A stretch of DNA of 64,000 nucleotides from NCBI GenBank assembly GCA_001466705.2, contig LATX02000246.1, forward strand, positions 165,253 to 229,252, read 5' to 3'. This document shows, in pieces, positions 44,794 to 55,249 of the stretch. The position numbers were made by a program, and so were the translations under genes. The stretch comes from Moniliophthora roreri. Its lineage: Eukaryota > Basidiomycota > Agaricomycetes > Agaricales > Marasmiaceae. The stretch's first letter is position 1. Each line of letters opens with the position of its first letter. The notes under the pieces are model-generated. The model had not been told where the DNA came from, did no database searches, and was given only the letters and a program-made list of their open reading frames with translations.

Positions 44794-46935
44794 TTAATGC
44801 TTGTATATGCTTCCCTTTGACATCTGGACAAGTCCACATTCCTGGTTCTCTTTTTTAGTAAATCTTATCTCTTTCCACTATGTTCTATCTCTTTCTTTTC
44901 ATGACTTCATCTGTTCTTCTATTTATTTCTTTCAAGTTCTATAACCTTTGTCATCTTCTTTCTATAATATTCTAAGACATTCTCTATCATACAAATGACT
45001 AGATACAGAGGATGTATAAAGGTAGATATGATCTGGGTCATAGCTCTTCAGCTTGACCTAGTTAATCAACTTGTATCTTAAGCAACGATTGAACCTTCTG
45101 AACTTTAGTTTCTCTGAATGAACTTGAACTTGAACCTTGATACTTGACATCACTTTGCTTAGTGGTGTTGAGTAGTTGTCGTTGCTGCACAAGTAACATA
45201 ATAGTTGCCACACTTAGAATGCCAACAAAACTCTTAGCTATATTAATTCTCTCTTATTGAAGTGTTCTACTTCAAAGTGTTCACTTCCAAGAGAGTATAG
45301 ATAGGTTTTAAAATAGGTTTATTTCACAACACACACACAAAACACAAAGAACATGGTGCACTAAGCACAAACACAAGAGCTACAGTCTCATACAAAGACT
45401 TAATAGCCAATGTAGTCTGACCCTATGGAGTTCAAGACTTCTTTAAGACAACTACAGGACACAGTGTACTGGAAAAGGTCCTAGACCAATTTCTACAAAG
45501 AGCTCAGCACAGGCACACTCTTTGCTAAGACTCTAAGTGTGTTACAACCTGATACCCAACACAGGCTACACTTCAAGTGTCTAAGGCTCCTTTTTGGTGT
45601 AAAGTGTCTCTTAGAAGAGTGCTATCACACACTCAAGATGTTACTCTTATTTCTTATAATGCAAGTTTGTTATCAGATGTCTATCTCTCTGGAGTCACTC
45701 AGGACCAATCTCCAGAGCCTGAAGTGAGAAAGTAAAACTAGAATGGCACACAAAATTATATACCAAACAAACTCATCATGTATTCACAATCAGAGGGGGC
45801 AGAGTTACTTGAGTATATACACATATCTAGCTGTCCTTATATATAGTCCACAGAATATATCTACAGAAAATTAGAAATAATGTCTGATAATTCAAGAAAT
45901 AATAAACAAGTAACAGAGATGCTAAAAGAGGGAATATTTGGATGTCACAGAGTCTGGCCACTATGGTATCTGACCATATCCATGCAGGTATCTACATCTC
46001 CAGGTGTTCTGGACTCTATAATTTGTATTTTCTCTTTTCTAAGTTGGGTATCTACGAGCAGATGGTTGTATCCATCCCATTTCTTACAGCATTTCCCTTT
46101 CTGGCATCCGCACATTGGCAGAGGCCTAGATGCTCAAAGTTTCCAAGGTTGGAACATGCTGTTACTGTTCCTATCTCCTTTGACAATGCACTTTTGGTCT
46201 TAGTTAGGACTTCTTATGTATTAAATATGCTTCAGCTGTCTCATTGTGTCTGTCTATCAACTACAGTCTTATGAAAGTAGTCTTCTAGCTTCTGGGGTTA
46301 CTTCCCACTTAGTTATGTTATTTCATATGTTTTCACCACTGTTGAACTCTTTATTAAGAGATTGTCTGCTTTGACTTTGATCTGTATATTGACTTTGGAG
46401 GATGGTTCTTTGATTGTTCCTGTTTTAAGTTGTCTTTCTGTTTTGATGTTTCTTTTAAGTACCTCTGTACTGTTTGACTGCACATTGCACTTTGCAGATG
46501 TCATAGAAGGTTGAAATAAAAATAAAATCCTATTAATAGCACTTTGAGAGCTTGATTAACTAGCCAATGCATTCATTGGGCCATAGTTGGGTTCTCTACA
46601 GGTTTCAGGTTTTGGGAGTGATCCACTTTGAATCTGATACATAGATAAGTCAGAAAGTACAGCTTAGACACCTCTGCATAGCATATCATATAGCTTTTCA
46701 TACTTTTCAATGCACCATAGCTTCTCTATGGCAATAACTAGCAGACTGGGCTCACTCTAGTCCTTATTACCTATTATCTTGTGTCATATTAAAGTGTTCT
46801 GATCCAAAAGTAATGTAAAATGAATAAAATTGGGTCTTTCCTAGATTCACCATATTAGCAAGTTGGTTTGGTGTGGTTCACTGTTACCACAATGTTAAGA
46901 ATAATTCTCAGTGTCTCACTCAGCAGTTCAGAGAT
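44794..46935 (+). repeat. probable artefactual duplicate of 42,651-44,792
   Basis: Contains a second copy of most of the 3' LTR (44,794-45,203), of repeat B (45,204-46,857) and of the start of C. Real repeats in this island differ by several percent between copies, whereas this one shows no difference. It should be removed before counting repeats or measuring element lengths. Confidence 0.88.
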
Positions 46936-47964
46936 GAATGCCTTCAAAACAACTTCTCAGATTGAGATTGGTGTTCATTTTTTGTAAATATTTTCTTGAG
47001 TATGTGGTTTATTTGAAAGCAAAACTGGTATAGAATTTGATCGGAAACTGCCCAAAGAACAAACTTCTTCTAAGCAAGAACAAAGGTACCTCTTGTAACC
47101 TAAATATAGCCCTCTTAGCTATGTTCTGCAACAATTCTCAAGAGGACAAATTTTCTAGACACTGCTAGCCTGAAACTCTCTCTGATTCATGTCAAAACAC
47201 CAGACTATACTGATGCATGTCAGCTACCCTCTTAGTAGACTGATACAATGTTCCTCTTACCAGAAAACATGCCTCTTGCATTAGAAGCTAAGCTCTTTCT
47301 AGCTTTTATTTAGATCTCTGGTTTGGAATACAATCTTGAGTCTCAAATAGCCTGTGCCTCTTGCACAACTAAACAAGCTAGAGCCCAAAGTGATTGAAAA
47401 ATACTGATTGCCAGTAGCTCTTCTATCTGAACAACAGTGTCGTACACTCTGGTAATTGGTAGGCAGTATCTCTCCTGCCTTCCACCTACAAAACACATCC
47501 CTTTAAATATCTTACAACATAAATAATCTAATATATCTGTCACAGTGTCTGATTGTAGTCAGGCTTCATAGCCATAAACTCTTTTATTCTTTTTCTATGA
47601 CAATTGCACAGTCTTCTGACACTAATCGTTTGCAAATATTATACTTTCATGCTACTCCACATGGTTCCTTCCTTCTCCATCTTCTATCATCTGCTCTGTG
47701 GACATGTAATATGCCTCCATTCTCATGTTTAAAGTGTATGTGTAAGCTCAGCCATGCATACTAGCAGTAGTCAGGTACCTCTGTATGGCCTACTGTCAAC
47801 CATCACTCTGCTAATATTTTGTATCCTAGAGATGATGAACGAAACTGATCGACGAGTCCGCTCATACTAGTCCTCAATTCCCAATTATATCTCCTTTTCA
47901 ACCATAAATGTGCAAGATATTCTCTATTTGCATGTGAAATAAAAGATAAAAGTTATGCATATCA
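46860..47964 (-). repeat. repeat C copy 2
   Basis: Parallel to 37,584-39,790 without the solo LTR; the empty insertion site reads caggtacctctgtatggcc at about 47,773. A tract of about 34 bp (47,829-47,862) is unlike the other C copies and is unusually CpG-rich. It ends ATGCATATCA at 47,964, where inverted repeat B follows. Confidence 0.6.
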
Positions 47965-47967
47965 ACA

Positions 47968-49722
47968 GTAATATGGCAAACCTAGAAAAGACCCAGTCTT
48001 ATTTGTTTTACATTACTTTTGAATCAGAACACTTTAATATGACACAAGATAATGGGTAATAAGAACTAGAGTGAGCCCAGTCTGCTAGTCATTGCCTTAG
48101 AGAAGCTATAGTGCATTGGAAAGTACAAAGAGCCACATGATACACTATACAGAGGTGTCTAAGCTGTACTTTCTGACTTATCTATGTATCAGATCCAAAC
48201 TGGATCACTCCTAAAACCTGTAGAGAATCTAACTAGGACCCAATGAACACATTGGCTAGTTAACTGAGCTCCCAAAAGTGCTATTATTGGGAATTTTATT
48301 TTATTTTAACTTTCTATGACATCTGCAAAGTGCAATGTGCAGTCAAACAGTACAGAGGTACTTAGAAGAGACATCAAAACAGAAAGGTGACTTAAAACAG
48401 GAATGATTAAAGAACAATTGTCCTCTAAAGTCAATATATGGATCAAAGTCAAAGCAGACAATCTCTTAATAAAGAGTTCAAAAGGTGACAAGACTATATG
48501 AAAATAACATAACTATGTATGAAGTAATCTTGGAAGTGGGAAAACTACTTTCACAGAACTATTGCTACATAATAGATAGATACAATGAGACATACAAAGA
48601 ATATTTAAGGCATGGGAAGTCCTAACTAAGACTGAGAATGCATAGTCAAAGAAGATAGGAACAGTAACAGCATGTTCCAACCTTGGAAACTTTGGCATCT
48701 AGGTCTCTGCTGATGTGCAGATGCCAGAGAGGGAAATGCTGTAAGAAATGGGGATGGATACAACCATCTGCTCGTAGATACCCAACTTAGAAAAGAGAAA
48801 ATACAAATTATAGAGTCCAGAACACCTGGAGATGTAGATACTCAGATGGATATGGTCAGATACCATAGTGGCCAGACTCTGTGACATCCAAACATTCCCT
48901 CTTTTAGCATCTCAGTCACTCCTTTATTATTTCCTGAATTGTCAGACATTATTTATATTTTTCTGTAGATATATTCTGTGGACTGTATATAAGGACAGTT
49001 TGATATTTGTATATACTCAAGTAACTCTGCCTCCTCTGATTGTGAATACATGACAAGTTTGTTTGGTGTATAATTTTGTATGCCATTCCAGTTTTACTTC
49101 CTCACTTCAGGCCCTGGAGATTGGTCCTAAGTGACTCCAGAGAGATAGACATCTGATAACAAACTTGCATCATAAGAGATAAGAGTAACATCTTGAGTGT
49201 GTGATAGCACTCTTCTAAGAGACACTTTACACCAAAAAGGAGCCTTAGGCACTTGAAGTGTGGCCTGTGTTGAGTATCAGGTTGTAACACACTTAGAGTC
49301 TTAGCAAAGAGTGTGCCTGTGCTGAGCTCTTTGTAGAAATTGGTCTAGGACCTTTTCCAGTACACTGTGTCCTGTAGTTGTCTTAAAGAAGTCTTGAACT
49401 CCATAGGGTCAGACTACATTGGCTATTAAGTCTTTATATGAGACTGTAGCTCTTGTGTTTGTGCTTAGTGCACCATGTTCTTTGTGTTTTGTGTGTGTGT
49501 TGTGAAATAAACCTATTTTAAAACCCATCTATACTCCTTTGGAGGTGAACACTTTGAAGTAGAACACTTCAATAAGAGAGAATTAACATAGCTAAGAGTT
49601 TTGTTGGCATTCTAAGTGCAGCAACTCTGATCATGTCAATCTACACTTGCACAACAACCTGAGTTAGACTTTTGGAGGTTATCTTTTGGGTAGTTTTCCA
49701 CTAGTCTTATCTTAGACAAATT
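47968..49722 (+). repeat. repeat B copy 3 (sense orientation +)
   Basis: About 1,755 bp, the reverse complement of copies 1 and 2. In this orientation TATATAAGGACAG lies at 48,987-48,999 and AATAAA at 49,506-49,511. The 3' portion is tgatcatgtcaatctacact onwards. It sits between C fragments of opposite orientation; short direct repeats around ACTGT flank it. Confidence 0.65.
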
Positions 49723-50560
49723 CACAGTAGGCCATACAGGGGCACCTGACCACTGCTAGTATGAAAATCAACAGCAAATCTGAACAGAGGAGCATCCCAA
49801 AAACTGTAGGGAATAACACCACATTATACCTCTCTAGTGAAAGTATACCAAAGGGAATATTTACACTTTTAATAATATTTTCGATCCACACTCAATTGGA
49901 AGGAAGAATAAAAGCCTTAAATGATACACCAACCAGAATATTAACAAGAAACAGATATGAAACAGAAAAGAATGAATTATCAGCAGGGGATACTCAAGAT
50001 ATCAATAATCAAATTAGATGAAACAGACAATCAGTTACCAGAAGGGTGCCTGTATCATGGAAAAGTGGAAGACAAAGCTATATGATGAGAAGCCAGCACA
50101 GCTGAGGTTACACATACACTTTAGACATGAAAATAGAAGCATATTATGTGTCCAAAGAGCAGATGACAGTAGATGAAGAAGGAAGGAACCATGTATAGTG
50201 GCATGGAAATATAATATTTGCAAACAGAGTCAGAAGGAGAGCTGTTTGAGAAAGAAAATTGCAAATGATTGGCATCAGGAGACTGTGCAATTGTCATTGA
50301 GAAAGAATAAAAGAGTTTATGGCTATGAAGCCTGACTACAATTGGATGCTGTGACAGAGAAATTACCAAACACAGCTTAGTTTATATAATATTTAGCACC
50401 CAACTCAGTTTTATTTGTATGTGTGACAGATATATTAGATTATTTATGTTGTAGAGTATGTAAGGGGACATGTTTTGTAGGTGGAAAGCAGGAGAGATAC
50501 TGCCCACCAATTATCAGAGTGTATGGTAGTGGAAGTATCTTTGTTTGTTGGAGGAAGAGC
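49723..50560 (+). repeat. repeat C copy 3, inverted and truncated
   Basis: Reverse complement of the middle of C: cctgaccactgctagtatg, ttgcaaatgattggc and gttttgtaggtggaaagcag occur in the expected order. A TATA-type promoter region would be near 50,445-50,465. Both ends are truncated. Confidence 0.6.
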
Positions 50561-50579
50561 TATTTCACCTCACCAGGGC

Positions 50580-51436
50580 AATAACACCTCTATCAGATTC
50601 AAGCTCAGAGCTCAGCTTGAGAGCATGCTGGTGGGTGCATGAATACAGCTGTGAGCTCAAGGCAGCCTGAGCTCTGAGTTATCACTCTGCTCAGGCTCTG
50701 CTGCTGTGTTTCTTGTTCTGGTTTTGCAAGCATTGCTGTGCTGGGCCTTGGCACTCAGTTGCACCTAACAGAGCTCATGCTGTCAGGTTGAGTGTGAGTG
50801 TGGGTGCCTTGATAATTAGGGTTATTGGAGTGTATGTGAGTAATCTCTCATATAGACATTTCTGAATGACAGTGCACCTTTTAGTATGTTCCTTAGCTTA
50901 GCAGAATCCAGCAAACAGGTTTCTATTATGCAGAAGGGGTGAGAAGAATTATAGAATGAATTCTCACCTTGTCATCTGTGCTGTAACTAAGATCTGCTTA
51001 AGACAACTGAAAAATGACAGCTGAGAATGAAGAGATCCACTCCTTGTGAATTCTTCATGTTACTAGGGAGCTTGTTCAAAGATTCATTTGTGAACCAGAC
51101 ATAGGAAAATCAACCTGTTGGCCCCAGAGTTAACCCCAAGGATAGCTTGCTAACTCTGGGTACCAGTGGAGGTCTCTGAAATATAGTTGACTTTGATAAA
51201 TAAGGGCTAAGTAGATAGTGTGCCTACCTTGATGATCATTTCTTATATGAATTCTATATGTTGTTCTTCTGCTCCCTGCTCCTGAACAGCACAAAAACTC
51301 CTGCTCAGTCCTGCCTTTTTTGTTCAATTAGCTATAAATAATGCTTTCCTTCAAGTCAAAGCCTTTTGATTTCATTTGTTTGTGATATTGTTGTTCAGGG
51401 ACACAGAGAGCCTAGAGGCAACCTAGAGGCATGGGT
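50580..51436. repeat. decay copy of the 9.56-10.04 kb segment
   Basis: gagttatcactctgctc at 50,677 and later tgttcttctgctccctgctcctg (51,263) match the CpG-containing versions at 9,662 and 9,929. Nearly every CpG of the left copy is TpG or CpA here. Together with the next feature it looks like a piece of the DUF6534 locus copied into the island and then decayed. Confidence 0.5.
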
Positions 51437-51760
51437 GGGTGTCTACCCTACCACTCTGAATGTGCAAAATATTCAGGATAACATAGGTTCAAAGATTGAC
51501 AACCCTCCTGCTGGTGAACCACAAATAGCAACTTCAGGCACTGAGTCTAGAGACAAGTACAAAGGTAATCCAACTGTTGACTCTAAATCACACATTTGAT
51601 CCCACAGAAGGCTATTCCATTCCATTCCATCTTCTTTGTTTTGGAATGTATAATTTTAGGCATAATATATCCAGGAAGTTCATTGCAATGCCAATTCTAT
51701 CCAGGTTTCGATCTACCCTTCTGGTAATGCATTATAATAACTATACTAAGCATCAGAGTG
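51437..51760 (+). pseudogene. relic of a DUF6534 last intron, last exon and 3' flank
   Basis: The intron-like gtgtctaccctaccactctg is followed by an exon starting GATAACATAGG at 51,477. It encodes GSKIDN...GEPQIATSGTESRDKYK and stops at 51,597-51,599. Copy 5 (17,203-17,350) has the same intron start and the tail EPQIATSGTESRGKYQ. The 3' flank also matches (tttaggcata; atccaggtttcg). The rest of the gene is absent, so it is a fragment. Confidence 0.75.
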
Positions 51761-52403
51761 TGTCAGATATCATCAGATTCAATGGATTTCAAGCACTCTC
51801 AACCCATAGTATCCCATAGACTTCAGGCCTCAGGGCTGATTGATAATCTGGTTGGCTGTGTCCCAAATTGATCTCGAAGTCACAACTTTTGACCTCATAG
51901 TGTGTGTATACTGTGAATTGTCAAGTTCTATGCTCAAAATTTTCCAGGGGTGCAGATTACTACTTTGCAGAGCAACAGCTCATACAGGGCACAAATGAAT
52001 GATCGAGAATTACATGTAGTGTAGGTGAATTGGTCATGGATCAATTTTGTTTTTTTGATCAGTTATGACATCCAACCCAGTGACCTGGTATGCACCAACA
52101 AGGGGATAATGGTAGATTTCCCTGTGTATTCAGGATTATTCTATGAATATTTACTGTTAAATATGGCTTGTAGAGGCTTGGGGCAGAATATGGTAACCAT
52201 ATCCTCAGATCACACTATGTGCTAAGAGTCTAATTCTTATATGGCTCAATGACTTTGTGGTTATGCTCCCTGGCTGTGAAGTAATGCTGGCTGACTTAAT
52301 CCATGAGGTTCAAGGTTCAAATTATGTGAAGGTAAGGCTACCATATTAGAACAGGAATTAAGGGCATTTTGCTCCAAATGAATAGACATGTTATCTATTG
52401 TAT
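51761..52403. other. no gene seen
   Basis: CpG-poor sequence between the DUF6534 relic and the alpha-kinase pseudogene. Short open frames only. It may include the 3' end of the kinase transcript. Confidence 0.4.
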
Positions 52404-54767
52404 TTAATTCTCCTCTTCTTTGTCAGTCTCTATATCCTCTCTCAACTTTTTCAATTCCAGCTGAGCACATCTTGCCCCACACTTGTGTTGGTTTCAGAAC
52501 TCAGTAAGTCCCTTGTCACTGAAGTTGCCAACACCACTGTCCCTGTAGTTTGGTGTCAGGAGTGGCACCCACAAATAATTGAAGGCAACACTTACTAGGA
52601 AATAGTGTGGGTCATTATGTCAAAAAGTACATGGATGATACCTTGGATAGAGCCTGTCTGAGTTGCTTGCCTCTACTTAGCCACAGTATGGTGCATTCAA
52701 GATTGTAGAGACTTTGGAGATCAGCAAATACCATTGTGTCATGAGTATACTGAATTCCAAAGTGGGAGAAAGTACTAAGAGTATCCCTGACAATGCTGTT
52801 ATGTGGAGGAAATTGGGTAGTTCCTGACCACTTCTCAACATTTCCAAGACACATGGGTTCAAGTAGCCAAATAATTTTCTAATCCAGCTCGTCAACATCA
52901 AACCAGTCATTCTCAGTAACCCCAGATGCAGGAGAGGGTTTTCAGCCTGAAGAAACATCTTCAACTGCAATTCTGAAGTCAGTGATCTTTATGTCTATGC
53001 AGTGATCAGAATCAATTCTGCAAAATACCCATGGTTGGTAGTACTTACTATCAGCAATCACAACCCCTTGTTTTTTTTGCAAACCCAGTAAATTCCTTGT
53101 AGATATCTTTTGCATCTTGCAAATGAGCTGCTTCAAGCCCAAGCTGTGCTTCATTATCTTTTGTGGATACAGTCTCTTTGCCATCAGTATTATAGAATCA
53201 CTTTGCTACCCATTTCTGACCATCTATTTGAAGCTAAAAAGCACTTGTAAGTATCAAGAAATAATAATGAACTTCTTCAAGTTGATCAATATACATGGTA
53301 TACATTCTTGAAGGTGCCTTGTTGGGCAAAATTGTCTGAAAGATAAGCTCTAGTTGTCTTGGACTTATCTTCAGGCCAGGAAACCACATATTACTTCTTT
53401 TCTTCACTATATATGAGGGAGCCAAAGAGGAAAACTACTTCACTCATACTAGAGGGAACTTGTAGGACAAATGATGATATAAGAGGTGCAGGCTTTGATA
53501 CCAAGACTATGACAATATCAGCACAATCCTCAATCTAGAAACAAAGAGGATAGTACATACCTGATTTCACTCTCTTGGAAATTGGTATTACACCACTGAG
53601 TGGAGCACTCTTCCTTTTTGGCCCAGATGTTTGAGGCAGAGAAAATGAAGGCATTTCAGAATCCTCAATTCTATAAAATGATTGAAACTGCACAAGCAAG
53701 TTAGATGTGAAACATGCTGGCATGGTGACTGACTACTTACTCTGTCAACATCAAATGAAACCTCCCAGAACATGAAGGGCTCTTTTGGTACAAGAGTGGC
53801 AGGGTGTCTCTTCTTTGGGTTTGGTGAGAGAACCTTCAGGCTCTCATTATAGAAATACCCAAGATCTCCAAGCTCACTTCCAGGTTGTGCATGAAATTGT
53901 ATAGATACAAAGTTACTATTCACTGATTAGCAGAAGTATGAGTTGATATAATCATTTACTTATGGAGTTATCTTTTGTGAGCATTTATCAGTCCACTTGT
54001 AGTTAAAAACTTCAAGAATTTTGGGAAGTACTTTTCCTGGCAAGGATGTGAGAAACAGTATCTATTGGTGGTAGGGAGCTGCATACCAAGCACTGAGTCA
54101 TTCTCTGAGAAGGGCTGGGTAGCAATATTCAGCCAGGCTGTCATTGAAGCTTTGATATTGGGAACAACTATTGTTGCATAAACTTGTATCTGTCTTCCAC
54201 CTTTTGATGCTACTGAAACTTGTTGAGGAGCAGCTGGGACTTTTGTGAGTGTTCGTGCTTGCATAGCATCAGATCATGCAGCATGCTTGGCTGCAGTGAG
54301 TGAGGAATCAAGAGCTGGGGCTGGAGTAGCTATAGAAATAGTAGGTTGAAGGGGTCCACCTGCACAAGGCTTAAAGTTCAATTTTGTTATAGAATATACT
54401 GGAACTTACTATTGATAGCAATGCAACTTCCACACACTGTAGTTTCTTGAGGCATGGCAAACAAAATTGCAGCACAGTCTCTGCACCAAGCAGCCTGCTG
54501 AAAATCACATAGGTCAATTAGACCTGATATGTATGAAATGTAAGGTAATTCTCGCACCATTAGTCAGGCTTTCTTAGTCTCATCTGAGCTAAAGAAAGTC
54601 TTGCAACGAATACAAAGTCCTGGATAGTTCTTATTCTTGTAATGCTGGCTGCACTGAAAACCATCTTCCTGATCATTTGAAGGTCAGCATTGTCAAATGT
54701 CCTCAGCCTGAGATTGGGAAGTATTGGCTGCTGAGAGACCAGAAATCTGGCTTTCCATGAGTGTCAT
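52404..54767 (-). pseudogene. alpha-kinase-like protein, decayed
   Basis: Minus-strand gene with several introns. The N-terminal part has two Cys-pair zinc motifs (CIRCKTFF near 54,610; WCRDCAA...CGSC near 54,430-54,490). The C-terminal part matches fungal alpha-kinases: TLSTFSHFGIQYTHDTMVFADLQ (52,720-52,790), then VLFDIMTHT (about 52,605-52,630), GDSGVGN... and NQHKCGARCAQLEL (52,450-52,480), which carries the His/Cys zinc ligands of the alpha-kinase fold. It ends EEEN then TAA at 52,404-52,406. In-frame TGA codons stand at places fitting arginine: two in the first exon after QAEDI and one before NQHKC. Active members phosphorylate Ser/Thr in helical substrates. Here the TGA stops make function unlikely. 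Exon borders are approximate. Confidence 0.65.
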
Positions 54768-54924
54768 GTGAAATTGTTGTAAGATCAGAAGTAGTGTGAG
54801 AGTGATTGTGTGACCTTAATCTCAGCAGCTCATGCTTTTAATAAGCAGGAGATAATGTACATATCAGATTTAGCAACATGGAAGTCATAAGCAAGACATG
54901 GTGGAGCATTGTGTGCTACCAGAT

Positions 54925-55085
54925 TTACAAACCATACCTGACATAAACCCCCACACAAATCATACCCGACACAAAACCAACATATATCCAACATGGAACC
55001 AATACAAACCATATCCAACACAAAACCAACACATATCCAATATAAAACCAATACAAACCATATCCAATAATCCAACATGGAACTA
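54925..55085. repeat. short tandem array, about 28-bp units
   Basis: Units resembling acacaaaaccaacatatatc and caacatggaaccaatacaaa alternate about six times. The minus-strand frame across it reads as repeated Leu/Val/Cys/Trp stretches (for example VLYWICVGFVLDMVC) and is a by-product of the repeat, not a membrane protein. Confidence 0.75.
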
Positions 55086-55249
55086 ACACAAAAATCATAG
55101 ATATATAGATGACTAGCCTTCCACAGCTCAATGTTCCTGCCTTGCTTGTGATGCTGAATCCAGCTGGAGTTAATGGGTTGAATAATGAAACTTGTAAGTA
55201 CTTTGCTGCATTCTCAAAGCTAATAACCAAATCTGACTTACAGCTATTC

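Noticed and set aside
43396..46504. Pairs of conserved-looking small ORFs at 43.4-44.4 kb and 45.5-46.5 kb
   Set aside because: They are the two sides of the assembly duplication and lie in non-coding repeat B; the same region in other B copies does not keep the frames.
47828..47875. Hammerhead-ribozyme-like words (gaaac, ctga, gacgagtcc)
   Set aside because: The core pieces are in an order and spacing that leave no room for the stems of any of the three hammerhead topologies.
52255..52340. tRNA-like stretch with ggttcaaggttcaaatt
   Set aside because: No A-box, no acceptor stem pairing and no anticodon arm can be drawn; it is only a B-box-like word.
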